Under the pieces are notes generated by a model. The model saw only the letters and a program-made list of their open reading frames with translations, made no database searches and was not told where the DNA came from. A program made the translations under genes and the position numbers. Shown one piece after another: positions 12,801 through 25,023 of a stretch of DNA of 64,000 bases (its first letter is position 1; the number at the start of each line of letters is the position of its first letter). The stretch comes from Pogonophryne albipinna (Eukaryota; Chordata; Actinopteri; Perciformes; Artedidraconidae), in contig CM053246.1 of assembly GCA_028583405.1 (NCBI GenBank), positions 22,788,412 through 22,852,411 on the forward strand. Direction: 5' to 3'.

Positions 12801-14649
12801 TTAAAAATGCACATCTTACCAGCTCCTCTCGTTTACCTAATGCATATGCATCATATCTCCGGGACCAAGAGAAGTGATATTGCAAGTGATACAGAATATC
12901 CTTCATCACATATACAATTCAGATTTCTTCAGGAGGAGGCTGGTGATTTTTTTTTTCCCCCCCTGTGCTGCCGAGCAGACTGAACCTTGGGAAAGTGTGA
13001 AACAGATGCAGGACTTGTTGAAAGACACCCATCTGGATGCTGCTTAGACTGCCATCTACATACTTTGACTGACTCTCCCACTAAATGTGAAATCAGTTCT
13101 GACTTCTTCTGTGAGAGTGAAAGAAAACATGACGCAACGCAGAAAGTTCAGGGTGCTTTCAAGAACCTAAGCAAAAGAAAGTGGGCTTGGAATTAACACT
13201 GATGTAAACCGCTAGAAATAGACTGAAAAACGGAGGGAGAAATCATTAAGCCTGAACAATAACACACAATCAACTGCTGGGAGATCAGTGGAAGATCTAG
13301 TGTCTGTGTGTGCATGCGTGGGGGGTGTTGCCTAAGTGAAATTAATCATTAGAGCTTTTATCTTTTGTGCGCAACCCAATTATCTTTAATTTTGCAATTA
13401 CAAATCTCAGAATATAAATGAACCCTCTTGGCAATTCCAGTGTTAATGTTGCAGTGCCCTTGCATACACAAGAAGAACAACAACTGAGAGCAAAGGCCTA
13501 TTTTTAGTGTTGTTTCTTCCTCCAAAGTAAAATCCACATTTACTCTGGGGCATATGGATGATCCTCTTTGTTTAAAGTCTATTCAATAGTTAGGGAGGCA
13601 AAGACATCCTTCTGGAAAGAAATCAATGGACCTGATGTTGGAGGGCGGTATTAAAATCCAACAATGACCAGATCTGCACAGAGCTGTATTGAACCGAGAG
13701 AGGCATACAGGGAGGCACTGATCAATAGAAACACCTCAACAAACACACACACACACACACTCTGAAGGATGCTCGGACTGAAAGGCACAACTTGATTGAC
13801 GCAAGGAAAAAAAGGTTAAAACTGAATATTTACAGTTCTACATAAGATTCCATGGATGAGTGGGTTTTCTAATAGAAGAGTATCAAATGCTTCCCCTTTG
13901 TAATTCCACAATCATTATAAAATGTAACAAAATCACATACCAAATGATAAGATTACACATGTCCGTAATAAATCATTTACTGATGTATAATAATATATAT
14001 TATCATGCGTGTCATTTTCAAAAGATATATTGAATATGTGTTTATAGATAAAATGGCCTGATTGTGTGGTTCAAATGATTTAGACTTACAACATCAAGAG
14101 CCTTCATCACATTAATGCAACAATCCCGTAAAAGAAACCTGGCATAATGATACACACTATGATTGAGAGGTTATGATTGAATACATTACAACTTATCAAA
14201 TAATGTAAGCTAGACTATTTATTGAGATATTTATATATATTTTTTTTTAAACTGTCAGAGAATAGGAGGTCACACAATCGTAGGCGTACATTTAAAAGTG
14301 GACTCATTTAGGCAATCAGAGCAGTGGGATTTGCATCCATTTATCCCCGTCCCTGTAACATCCAACAGACAAACACAACACATCTAAGCCACTAACCTTG
14401 CATATAAACTACTAGTTATAAATAAATCAAGTAGCACAAAACATCATATTGCAATACTTAAGTGTATTGGTTTTCTCTTCACTATTAAAGGTATGACAAC
14501 ATATTTGTTTAATTCTGCTGCATTTCCTTATCTCACCTTACAATCCTAGCTAGCAGTTTGGCTTGTGTGTGTCTGTGTGTGGAGTTTACCTGGGGCTGAA
14601 AGACTGGCACGGCAGCTTGCTGTCCTTGTGGCTGTGTGTCCATATCCAT
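1294..14649 (-). CDS. nek7: NEK7 serine/threonine kinase, N-terminal part (4 coding exons; gene continues beyond window)
   Basis: Four phase-0 coding exons on the minus strand (14649-14590, 7403-7263, 6383-6321, 1404-1294) join into 125 codons with GT-AG borders. They cover the disordered N-terminus (1-20) and the start of the kinase N-lobe: glycine loop GRGQFSEV (42-49 region), VALKK with the catalytic lysine near residue 64, and the alpha-C glutamate near 83 in DCIKEIDLLK. They end after the hinge region, LELADAGDLSRMIK. The usual length is about 302 aa, so the activation loop and C-lobe lie beyond the left edge. NEK7 is a small cytoplasmic NIMA-family kinase of spindle and centrosome function, activated by NEK9, and in mammals an NLRP3 partner. 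NEK6 is the alternative, but VIKYHASF, LSRMIK and the lhx9 neighbour favour NEK7. Residue 99 is His where human has a second Tyr; the preceding Tyr is kept. Confidence 0.95.
2686..2776. repeat. Long near-perfect inverted repeat (hairpin)
   Basis: Arms 2694-2722 and 2733-2761 are reverse complements at 27 of 29 positions and flank a 10-base loop. After an asymmetric bulge, a second paired block (2686-2692 with 2770-2776, ATATCAC/GTGATAT) extends the stem. Each arm contains TAATTA and a TTGCATGATTA / TAATCATGCAA motif. It could fold as a miRNA-like hairpin, be a small palindromic mobile element, or serve as paired homeodomain/POU sites. The sequence alone does not decide among these. Confidence 0.8.
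3653..3740. repeat. (GT)44 microsatellite
   Basis: Uninterrupted GT dinucleotide tract of 88 bp. Reading frames through it are artefacts. Confidence 0.97.
4110..4410. repeat. Tandem duplication inside the hAT element
   Basis: Two adjacent copies, about 4110-4253 and 4254-4410, share CTGTGAATA..CACTCAAATAAATA, then AACATTAAGGTGCAGC, then TCGATGAACT, and both end ACTGTACTAGTAC, with small indels. The unit is roughly 145-155 bp and lies next to the 3' end of the transposase remnant. Confidence 0.85.
4460..4696 (-). pseudogene. hAT transposase C-terminal dimerisation-domain fragment
   Basis: The reading frame contains the hAT C-terminal signature: YLAVSATSVPSERVFSTAGD, followed by IVSASRSAL and VDKFIFL. 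This region mediates dimerisation in the family and is followed by a stop, as at a normal transposase C-terminus. Upstream sequence in this frame is short, and the RNase H-like catalytic region is absent. Confidence 0.85.
4675..4941 (-). pseudogene. hAT transposase N-terminal BED zinc-finger fragment
   Basis: The frame starts MANADKVELENPP and carries a BED-type finger. SPVWEHFGF is followed by CRHC (Cys-x2-Cys) and then HTHLKRHH with the histidine pair. BED fingers bind transposon ends in ZBED/hAT transposases. It overlaps the dimerisation fragment in another frame, marking the internal deletion junction near 4675-4700. Confidence 0.85.
6321..6383 (-). CDS. nek7: nek7 coding exon (IFDLMDAKARQDCIKEIDLLK)
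   Basis: This 63-bp exon has 21 codons, phase 0. The acceptor ends ttgatag and the donor is gtaaag. It encodes the beta3-alphaC linker and alpha-C helix, including the conserved glutamate (DCIKEIDLL) that pairs with the catalytic lysine in active kinases. Confidence 0.95.
6384..7262 (-). other. nek7: nek7 intron 3
   Basis: This 879-bp intron contains a (GT)40 tract (6727-6806) and GT-rich surroundings. No exon or transposon end was seen. Confidence 0.85.
6727..6806. repeat. (GT)40 microsatellite
   Basis: Uninterrupted GT tract of 80 bp in nek7 intron 3. Confidence 0.97.
7263..7403 (-). CDS. nek7: nek7 coding exon (KPLQPDMG...VALKKVQ)
   Basis: This 141-bp exon has 47 codons, phase 0 at both ends. 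The acceptor is ttattattcag and the donor gtgaga. It encodes the start of the kinase domain, including IEKKIGRGQFSEV (glycine-rich loop) and VALKKVQ with the ATP-anchoring lysine. Confidence 0.96.
9580..10080. promoter_or_regulatory. Candidate conserved non-coding block in nek7 intron 2
   Basis: This is a GC-richer, non-repetitive block inside AT-rich intron. It contains ATTTGCAT/ATGCAAAT-like and TAAT-containing motifs (for example ATATGCAAT, ATTTGCATG, CATTAGAGCTAATC). It has no supportable coding frame. The regulatory role is inference only; cross-species alignment would decide it. Confidence 0.2.
10329..11145. mobile_element. Non-autonomous piggyBac-like element (TTAA-flanked)
   Basis: Both ends read TTAAAGGTYCCATGTCATG in opposite orientation, and TTAA stands at each edge, the target site and duplication typical of piggyBac. 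The 817-bp interior has no transposase. It holds four CCAAT/ATTGG boxes (10550, 10839, 10854, 10911) and two near-identical 20-bp direct repeats (10870-10889, 10892-10911). An extended inverted repeat pairs 10915-10935 with 10948-10971 around TTCCGGGTACG. The family assignment rests on the ends alone. Confidence 0.7.
14590..14649 (-). CDS. nek7: nek7 first coding exon (coding part)
   Basis: The exon spans 14590-14677; its last 60 bases code for MDMDTQPQGQQAAVPVFQPQ and splice at gtaaac. The first ATG (14649) has a good context (acaccATGG). An in-frame second ATG follows two codons later. The acceptor ttgttcccag precedes 28 bases of 5' UTR (14650-14677). Length and the FQPQ ending match the vertebrate NEK7 N-terminal exon. 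Confidence 0.93.
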
Positions 14650-17600
14650 GGTGTTAGGAGGCTGATCCTTTACACCTCTGGGAACAACAAACACACCTTC
14701 TAGTTAGTCGGCTTTGAATATGAAACTAAACACTCTACAGCCATTGTCCTTAAATATTAAAAATACCAAAGTACTACCGTAACATTTTATCAGCTGGACA
14801 AGTGTTCACTGTTTCACTATTGAGAGCCGGTTACAGTCAGAGTGTCTAGTTTCAGCAGAACTGGATCTCACGTCATGCCGGTGGATTTGACAGTCTTTGT
14901 TTGGGCCCCTCTCAAGTTGCAGCAGGCAGCTATACTAATCTGAACAAAGCAGAGATGATGACACTGTACTTCCTTGGAAATCGTTCATGAACCTTTCATG
15001 GGAGTTACAGGTTATTCCAGCATGTATGCCGTTGCACTTCATTTTCCGTTTTCTGAGAAAATATAGGTCACAGCGAGGTGAGTGTGTTACGGGTGTACGG
15101 CATGGTGCTGTATAATTGCATGTCCTGGCATGTAGCCTAGAAGCAAACTAATTGCATAAGATTCTCCACCACCGGTTGCTTGGCTTACACAAATCACAAA
15201 AAGTATGATGCAAAACTTATATTCACACGTGCAATTAGCTTCTATATTATTCCAGTCTCCAGTTAACTCATGCATGTGGGATGATTTTGACAGATGCTCT
15301 AGAATCACTTCCCATGCACACTGTATGCACATAGCACGGTTACATAGACGAACAATTAACACCAATTTACACATTATATATTGAATGCATAATAGCAAAC
15401 GTGTTATCCCCACGGAAATGAATATCTTAGGTGTACTGTTTGCATTTCAGCAACATACAAATGTAAGCTATGGAAGTGTGTGCACACATATTGTCTGGGA
15501 TGTTGTGCTGTTCACATGTGGGCATACAATGCACGTGCATCCGCGCACATGCTGGGTCAAAGTATTAACGAGCAGAATGTATCGACAGAGGCAGAAAAAA
15601 AAAGCCTGGACTTGGTATAATCAGTAGTATGACTATATCATGGGGTGTATCTACCCATGCTGATTCTAGTGTAGGCTTTTATGATTCTGCTAATATCTAT
15701 TGTGTCTTATTTACATGGCTTCTCCACGTGCATGCCAATACCCACATTCTAAATGGGACACAACACTCTCCACAGTGGGACATTTGCATGTTTTTCCACT
15801 AGAGTGAAGGCCGTCTGTCTGCGGATCTGTCAGTCAGTCATTTGTGTTTTACTAAGTGTCTCCCTTCTCTGTCGCCTCAAACCTCCCCGGCCAATTAAAA
15901 GTCCCCTGGTACAATGGAGAAGAGAATGGCAACGAGGAGCCGTCTCTCCCCTGATGTTGCAGTCCCATGCACTAAAGGTTAATAATGCTAATTAGACATC
16001 TGCAATATATATTATATGCATATATGTATGTATATATATATATATAAATAAAAGCATGTTGAGGGTCTTTAATATGTGCCTGTAAGAAAGCATGTGTATG
16101 TGTGCGCTTGAGCATGCAAGAATTTAGCAGATAGTGTGGTTGTTTATTTTGGATTAGCTCAGCTTTTCTTTCCGGGGCTCGCTGGCCTTCATGTGAGCTT
16201 TGAAGCTGGTGGAAAGAACTGTTTGCACAACACTATTTCTCCTGGGAGTGCATTGACTATATTGGGAATATTGTTTATTCGGAAATTAACATTAAAAGCT
16301 TGTTTCCGACAAGTTTAAATAAATTTAAATGTAAAAAAGGGTTACAAATAAGGATTTTTAGCTGTAGGCAAAAAGGCAAACTAGAAAACAGGTTTAATAT
16401 CTGAACAAGAGCCTTTTGGTTCTTATTATTTTACTTAATAAACCAACTAAAGGAAAATAATCTTTTAAAAGCCAACTATTGCCATGGCTTGTGTAAATGT
16501 CTAACTCTGGTAAGGCTGCCCTAATGTACCAATGACATCAGACTAAGTGTTTTTTCCATATTAATGCATTATTTTTAAATTAAAATATAAATAAATAGGG
16601 AAACATAAATGTTTTTATAAAGCCTATACAGAGAATTGTCCAAATTTGAAGGCGAGAGTGTGTACCGTGTTAGGAATCAAATTCATCTTCAAAATCACTT
16701 TTACTTGTTGTTCCTATACTGAAATTTGATTTCCCTACACAAATAAATATATGATTCCAGTCACACAAAATAATCTGCGCTAATCTGCTCAATTCACAAA
16801 ATCACTGTAACGTTTTAAACACATTGACATGAATGAGTCTACTCATTTTGGTTATAAAGTTAACGGTCACATATTAGTTCATCTCAATAAATGTATCTTC
16901 ACATGAAACATTACGGTTTGGCACTTCACCACTGGCATCGCAAAGGGAAATTGTATTGGCTGTTGTTCGTGAATTAGTTTGTTCCCAAGACTGATAACTA
17001 CAAATAAACAGCACCATAACAATGTTTTGTGTACCATGGTGACGGAATCATTTTAAGGAAAAATCTTATTGTTGGTGATTATAATTCGGTCAATTGTTAA
17101 AAATTGATTTTTTATTTCTAATCTGCACAATTCTAGTAAAACAGAAAGCACATACTTTGGGCTTCAATATGTGTTTTAATTTGGATTCAAGTTCAATTTA
17201 GACAATCTTGAGACATCCTGGATATCCATAAGGACTAGGTGCAAACAGAGCCTATCAGACAGAAGCTGAGTGGAAGGGTGTCGTGACATTTTGATTAGGG
17301 TGTCACAGGGGACTTCACAAGTCACCCAGCCAGGCGGCCTCCTGCCTCTTGAAGTGATTCTTTGCACTTCAGCCGTGTGTTTTGTTAGATTGGGGCTGGC
17401 ACCCTTACTCCTCTCCCTAACCCTCCTGTGTTTCTGACTGTCTATGTGTCAAAATAACCAGGGGGCGTCTTTGCTCCCTGACGTTCTTTCGCCTCCCACA
17501 TCCCACGTTAACGAGATCAATTAAGACTGCCGGGTTAGATTAACACGCACCAGGAAACGGCACAATTAACGGAGCTTACTCAATCAAAAGAGGCAGGGTC

Positions 17601-19041
17601 AGGCTCTCAGGGCTCCCTATTCACACACAGTTCAAGTCAGTTCAACCCATCGAAAGCAAAGCAGGGTCCTAGTGAGCCGAGGAATCAAACACACAGATGT
17701 ATTTAAACTTTCATCATGTGAACCTTAAAGCTACCAAATCTCCCTCTCCTCAAACCCACTCCGCTGTTTACACTATTCTGCCATCAACTCTGATCCACAA
17801 AAGATCCTGCTCTCATCACAGAGAGGAATTTTTGACTTCCAAAACATTTGGTTGGCACAAGCAGCAGTGGGAACTCAATGTACCATTCTGCCCGCGAGAA
17901 ATGGTGGTGGGCTGGTTAGTGTTTTATCAGCAGAGGGGCAGCAACTGCTAAAAGCTGCACTAACTATTGATAGATGCATGTCAGAGACCAGTGCAGAACG
18001 TTGTTCCGAGACGGCTGCAAATATACAACAGGATAGAATAATGTAAGAGTAAGGTAGAGAGAATCAATACAGGCCTACTATGTGGACACACATTATGCTC
18101 ATATTACATATTTTTGTTCCTGAGTTTTACCATATAGACTCATATTTAAGTTCCTTTGGTGTAATTTTTTCGCCTGTGAAAAAGTCCCAATTGTGCTGAC
18201 CGTCTAACTATTGTAATACTGTACTTTATTACAAAAGAATGTCCACAAATTATCCCCAATGGTTCTCAGCATTTCCATTGCAGTTAGGCTGACCGGTGTG
18301 AATATATAAATGTATTAGTACAATGGAGCAACAGAGCTAGCAAGATCACAATTTACCTCTCTGATAAACTGATGGTAACTCACCCATCCAGACCACCAAC
18401 CACTCGGTGTAAACAAACACTGTTTTCTGACTGCGTTCCGTCTAACGTGCGACTCCAGCCCGACATTCTCACAGCAGGCCCGTCACACGAAGGTAATTAA
18501 ATGGAGGAGGGAAGGGAGAAACTGAGGCAGGCAGAACAAGACGAGGAAAGAAAAGGATATTAACAAGATTCAGCCATTTTCTGTGAACATTCTTGTTTGT
18601 TCTCACACTTCCAGCACACATTTGTTAATTTGCTTTTGTTTCCTTACTTGCTACACTTCTCCAACTCTCACCACTTCTTATCATGCTTTTGTCTGTAATA
18701 AATATGCTCCATCGCCAACTGCACTGTGCAAAACTCTGCTCACCAAGAAGTAGACTTTAGGTAGTTTGGTCTGTAGTTCCCCTGAAAACCATAAAATGCT
18801 GGGCCCAATAAAAAAAAATGCCATTAAAAAAAGGCAACTCCAACGATTTCAGTATTGCACTTTCATAAAGCCGTGGGACTCATCTGATGACATCATCAGG
18901 GTTATATTTTCAGACTTTGGAGAGCCCCCTGAAGAACCGTCAAGGTACAACAGAGATTATACAACGGCTCTCACAGGAGGCCAAGAAGTACTCCTCATGA
19001 CGGGTAAACTGAGCTTCGTGAATAAGTGGAGAGCCCTTTCA

Positions 19042-19076
19042 AGTCAACTTCTCTTGATTTACAAGAGAAGTTGACT
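19042..19076. repeat. Perfect 15-bp hairpin with 5-base loop
   Basis: AGTCAACTTCTCTTG (19042-19056) is exactly reverse-complemented at 19062-19076 across the loop ATTTA. The stem is too short for a typical miRNA precursor. It could be a recombination or replication-generated palindrome. Confidence 0.9.
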
Positions 19077-19639
19077 CTTGTTATCATATTTAGAGAAAAC
19101 TCATGGTCCTCTTCCCTTTTTCTTCATCATTTTATCTGTTAATTGCTTTATTTCTTATTTTCTTCACTTTAATCCAATATTCTATCCCTATTTTTGCTGT
19201 TGTATGTGGTTTATTTACCTATTCTGCCACAGAACTGTTCAACTACAGAGTTTCTTTCATAATTATTTGATCAACCTTTTAAGAAAAGGCACTGAAAACA
19301 TGTCACGAAGTTGGCTTGGTAGGCAACAAGTCGTCCAACCTTGACATTAAAGAGCATATCTTCAGTCTTCTAGGGCAAAACTGAGTGGGAGAATGCAAAA
19401 GGGAGCAGGGGGACAGCAGGGAGGGAGTAGGACGGAGTGGGACAGATGCAGAAGTGAGAAAAGAAGAAGCTTGTTAGCCCTGATGTGTTGGCGGCCCTGA
19501 GAGAGACGGTGTGGAGCTGTGCTGGCTTTAGCTCCTCTACAATCCTCATTTCCTCCATTCGGCATTATTTATTTAAAATAGGAGAAGAGGTAAAACAAAG
19601 AGAGGGAGCAGATTAAAAAAAGGTGGATGAAGGAAAACT

Positions 19640-19669
19640 GGGGGGGGGGGGGGGGGGGGGGGGGGGGGG
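19640..19669. repeat. 30-bp uninterrupted G run
   Basis: Thirty consecutive G residues on the + strand, so a C run in nek7 sense orientation. Such runs form G-quadruplex structures and often vary in length or assemble poorly. Confidence 0.95.
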
Positions 19670-22600
19670 CTGGGGAAGTATCCTGGAGTTAAGCGGTCCC
19701 AAAAAGAAGAGTGCTACATCAGCTCTCAATCCGACCACATATCTGAACACGGACTGATGAGCCTGGGTCTAACGAGGCAAGAGAGAGATGGGAAGAATGG
19801 AAGGGAAGAAAAGGGTTAGGGGGGAGTTTAAAGAGAGGAGAGGAAAAATATTATGTGACACTTTCCGGCCTGGGTGTAGGATGTGAGGGAATCAAAGGCA
19901 CCTTTGAGGAACTAGAAGACGACAGTGAAATGCTAGAAGAGTGGTGTCCATGATTACAAGAAGTGGAGACATCTTTGAGTCTGTGCTCATGAAAGCCCAC
20001 CCCAGGCCTCGTCTGAAACCCCTGCTCGACTAACACTGATGATACAGTAAGAGGAAAGAAGGAAGAGAACCACTAATGATGGAGGGGTCCGGATACTACA
20101 GAAGTGGCACACTCACCAATTCATTTTAATCACTATTCAAAATCATTACCCTGAATGTGCGAGCACTCGTGTTCGTTGGACCACGAGCCGAGAGAAAGAC
20201 GGAGAGTGGGAGCGGACCAATTACACCTCAGCATGTGAGCCCGTCTGAGGTCTTTAAGACGGTCCAAGAGTTGATGGAATAAAATATGAAGAGAGGAAAC
20301 TTTATTGTCTCTCGATCTAAAAGGAAAAACATGAAGATAAAAAGGGAGAAAGCTTTGAAAGTAGGCTTTGCAAAGCCAGCCAAAACGACAGTCTAATCAT
20401 TTAGACTTTTCCCTCTTCCAAATCTGGCTACGAAAGCACAACGTTAATCAGGGCGCACCTCAGTATGAGATTATTAAAGTATCTCCAACAGTCATACAGG
20501 GCCCAAACAACAACTGTGACATTAAACAGGATTCATTTTCCAACCGGCAGAACATGGCTGGATGAATGGCTTTGTCTCTTTCAGGCTGTATGCATCTGAT
20601 CAGACTCAAAGTGGCTTTTCAGGAGGTTCCGACTGTAGCCTGGAAACATTTTTGAGGCCAATACAGATAGACATTTTTGAAAATCTTCAATAAATCATAA
20701 CAATAATTGTATAATGTTTTCCTCTATTGAAAACAAAAAAGAGATCAACATTTTTTAAATGGATGACTTATATATAAATTCATTGGGGCCAAGATATGTA
20801 CTAAGCGGAACATTTAATAAAAAAATACCATTTCTAAATCACCTAAAATAGATGTTTGACATATTTAAAATGCAATTTGTTGTGACTTATTGGCAGCCAT
20901 ATTTACCCTTACCAACATAAATGCAAATAACTGAAGCTGGTTGTTTTTTAGCCCAGCTAGTTTAGCTATAGTTCTGACTCTGAATGTCAAAGTGCCTGCA
21001 TAATGTGTTCTGGAGTTATTCATTGAAAAGACACGAAGTATAAACAATTAAAACTCTGATGTTTCTGCTCTGTACAAATACTACAGTGTATGTGTGTACG
21101 TTTGAGTGTGATTTATTTGTACTACTCAGACCTTCACCCCCTCCCTAGTGGAAGGAGTACAGAGAAATTATTATAAAGGGAATTAAGCCAAAGAAAACCA
21201 CTGTGGTCCATAGGGACGCAACAAGGCCAGTGATCTATAATGCCGCTTGCTAACTATTTATAGCGCTCTTTTACATTTTTCACTTTCACATTTTATAGGC
21301 TAATGATCATTTCACTGCAGAAGTAAATAGCACAGCACACATACCCTGGGCTTCATGTGAGGCCTAAATTGATTTATTCCCCGACAATCCAAATAAACTA
21401 GCACATTGCTCTGCTCCGCCGTGTGTACATTTCACCTACTGAAGCCTCTATAAAACACATCTGCACCATCACCTGACCTTCCATGAGCCAGTGAACCCAT
21501 AAAACAACACTGGACTCTCCTCTGTCATCTTCTGTGTGCGTCCGCCTGCACACCTGCACACTTGTTCCCCCTCTCATCTCAGTTCTCCTTTCGCATTTAC
21601 AACCACCATGTATAGTGAAGATGTCCACAATTGAGGAAGGAGCTCAAGGACATGCAGGTGTCAGCCACTCTCCTCCTCTTTCTTCTCCCTCGCTCTTGTC
21701 CCCCCCCCCCACTCCTCCTCGCTCTGCTGCTCCTGTGTGTTGTCGACACGAGCTGGCACATGGCTAAAAGCCCCGGCCACCTCTCCGCTCTATTGTCCTG
21801 CCCACTCCACGGGGCCACTGACGGCTCTCTTGTGGCGAGGGGCTCTTTGTTGCCAGCCTGTCACTTCAGCAGGTGCCTTACAGTAAAAAGGCAGGAGCCA
21901 GCCAGCGAGCCCACAGCGCTTCGTTAGCGTGGCGTTTGATGTGCTTATCTCATCAGCCGGAGACGGCAGCCAAGAGGATGCTAATATCACTTGAAAAACA
22001 AAAACATTCCACTCAGGCTTGTAAAAGATAAACTCCAATTTCAATGATAAAAGAAGAGTGACAGACAGCCATGGTACCAGTCAAAAACAGACCGCCAGCC
22101 ACTCTACCCTTTTCTCCTTTTCCAAGGTGAATCCAATTCATACTGTCAATCACTGAGAATAAACAAATTGACAAATTGCTGACTGTGTAAGGAAAGACAA
22201 AATTGTGTGGGCAAAGTATGCAAAAACGGAGCTGTGTTTAAGACAGCTGTGTGATCCCTCAGAAAGCAGCTTAGTATGTGAAGGCGCAGGCTGTGTGAAG
22301 GAGAGAGCCCCCCAGGCGTTAAGGAGAGGGGACCCTGGGGGTTTTGGCTATGCTTGCACTCTCACTACATTCACAGGCCTTCAAAATGCTATATCACCAC
22401 CACACCTCAGTTAAAATAGAAAGTGAATGTGAAAGAAAATCAAGAGCACTTAATTTAAGCTGGCTGATCAAGCTGTAAGTGATGTCATACATTTTTAGGA
22501 TGTTCGAGCGACTGATCATGGATGTAGTTCCAACTCCAGGCTGATGAGCAAAACCGCAACTTTTGGGATGCCACACAGAGCGCACCATTGTAGATTAAAT

Positions 22601-22739
22601 ATGCAGATTTTAGTTCTTGAAAAACGTTACAACGGTAATCAGATTTTCCTTTTAAAATAAAGTTTTGCAGAGTTCCGTGTGTCACTTCATTGAGAAACCC
22701 CCTTGTATATTTACATCACATCACTATTTTCTTTTTTTT

Positions 22740-22930
22740 TTATTAGTCAATTTATTGAACATGTTAGAAACAAAAGAAACAATAATAATATAACAAAGAG
22801 AAGCAAAATAAAAAAAACGTTCAAGGTATAAAAAAAGAAAAAAAAAGAAATTCTCAAATAGTTTCTGTCATGTTCAAAAGGGGCAAGAAGAAGCTTAAAA
22901 ACGTTTCTGGTCCTACCCCTAACGTATATT
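22740..22930 (-). mobile_element. Probable fish LINE 3'-end fragment
   Basis: Read on the minus strand, the segment goes from AGGGGTAGGACCAGAAACG through an A/T-rich low-complexity body to ATGTTCAATAAATTGACTAA and an A-rich tail. This arrangement resembles 3' ends of dispersed fish non-LTR retrotransposons. No reverse transcriptase remains. The family cannot be named without a repeat library. Confidence 0.35.
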
Positions 22931-24672
22931 CTTCATGAAAATCTAAGTTTAGGTCATTGTCATCGGCATCTGTGATATTTGATTCATTGTTTTAAACAAA
23001 TAATTTTTTTGTACAAAAAGAAATAAATCACTATAAAGCATAGTATACTGATCCCTTTCATATTTTAACTTTCCTACACTGAAACAGCTTTCTACTCTAA
23101 GCTAAATAAATGAAGCACAAATAATGCTAATGTGTAGGATTATTTTTGTTTATTGTTATTCAAGCAGCATTTGGGGTATTTTAAGGAGCACATCTAAGTT
23201 CATCTGAACATTTGAACCAAATCTCCACACCCAGATTTGCACACCGCGGCATGACGAAGATGCAATAGTGCCCTTTGGCAACAAGTCATGTTCTTTCACA
23301 ATGCAGAACAGAGCGTTGCACAGCACAGCAGAGCTCCCAGTGCTCGGGGACTAATAAGGGCTTTGTTTGTTTGCCATGTCACTGACTGACCACCAAATTA
23401 GCTTCATCACCTCTGGCACCAGGATATAGGATGTGACATTCTGAACCACAGGGCTGGGGCTGTTTGTCTGCAAGGCTAGAGGGCTTACAGTTAAAAAAAA
23501 AACGTAAGACATGAAATAGGGACAGATGAGGGAATCTCATGAAAAAATAAAAAAAGGGAATGCCACGCTCACTTCTCTTTTCGGTTCTAAATAAAGGATC
23601 CTTTTACACCGCATGTCCACCAAGAGTCTGGTTTTCATCCGTACAGCTGTGTTTTCTGAAGCCTAACCTCGTGATTATACTCAGGAGTAAACAGATGAGA
23701 GCATCATCTACGCACTGATCAGATTCGGAAATGACTTAGCCTTCTTTGTCCTCTGTTAATATCCATACAGGAGGAGAGGAAGCTGCAAAGAGGGAGTCTG
23801 CTTGTCTGGCCGATGTGAACAAAAAAGCAAACAAGCATACATTCAAAAATGTCTGTGATCATTCACACAGTTAATGCGCCATTTGTTCTACACAAGAAAT
23901 GTAAGTATAAAAGGTGTTTTTAGAGGAGTTACAAAGAAAATCAACCTAGTTATCAGTTTTATTCCAAACCTTTCAACCTGCCTGCAGTACTCACTATCAT
24001 ACAGCAATGATAAAGCAGCAACTGACCCATCTCAGTGTTGTTTGGAAATGACGAAGCCTGTCATGAGTTTCTCGTCTATGAAACAACCGTTAAAAAAACA
24101 TCTGGTGAATGTAGTCTATTTTCCCTTCACACAAAACCAGCAGTCTCTCATACTCCCTTCCAGCAGGTTTTTCCCCCTTTTCTCCCTGGATAGTTTGAAG
24201 CAGTTACCCTGTGTCAGCATCGAAGTTTGTCTAAAAAGAAATGACAAGAGCAAGATGTCCAAGTCATTAGTAATGTGAGAGGAGCAGTTCCCAGGCATGT
24301 CTCGTTACATAGCTGAGTGCTAACGTGAGGGCTATGGGCTCGTGTTGAGGCTTTTCTGGGCCCAGGACTTCTCGTGTGCTCTGTGGGGGGACGGGGGAAG
24401 GAGGACCACAACCCTTCAGCATCGCCACAGTCACTAATAGAAACATCCAAGACCCTGAGTCCACGAGTAGGAGGGGAAATAGATACTTAAACGCAAAATG
24501 TGAGTCCACACATTAATATACACAGAAAGCCATAGACAAGCAGCCGCAGCAAATGTAAAGCTGGACACACATTCTGAATACATACTAATAGTGGGCCCAT
24601 GGGAATGTGGCTCCACAGAAATCAAGCTTGGCTCTGGTTCGGTTTCAGCCTGCTGTGGCTTCTGAGGTGGAC

Positions 24673-25023
<351 letters not shown>

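Larger units (their letters stand above)
7404..14589 (-). other. nek7: nek7 intron 2
   Basis: This 7.2-kb intron carries the piggyBac-like element at 10329-11145. It has GA-rich stretches near 9510-9560 and 11700-11900 and a short AC run near 13742-13760. A relatively GC-rich block at about 9580-10080 is unique-looking and could be regulatory. No further exon was recognised. Confidence 0.65.

Noticed and set aside
19042..19076. miRNA precursor
   Set aside because: A 15-bp stem with a 5-base loop is too short for Dicer/Drosha processing.
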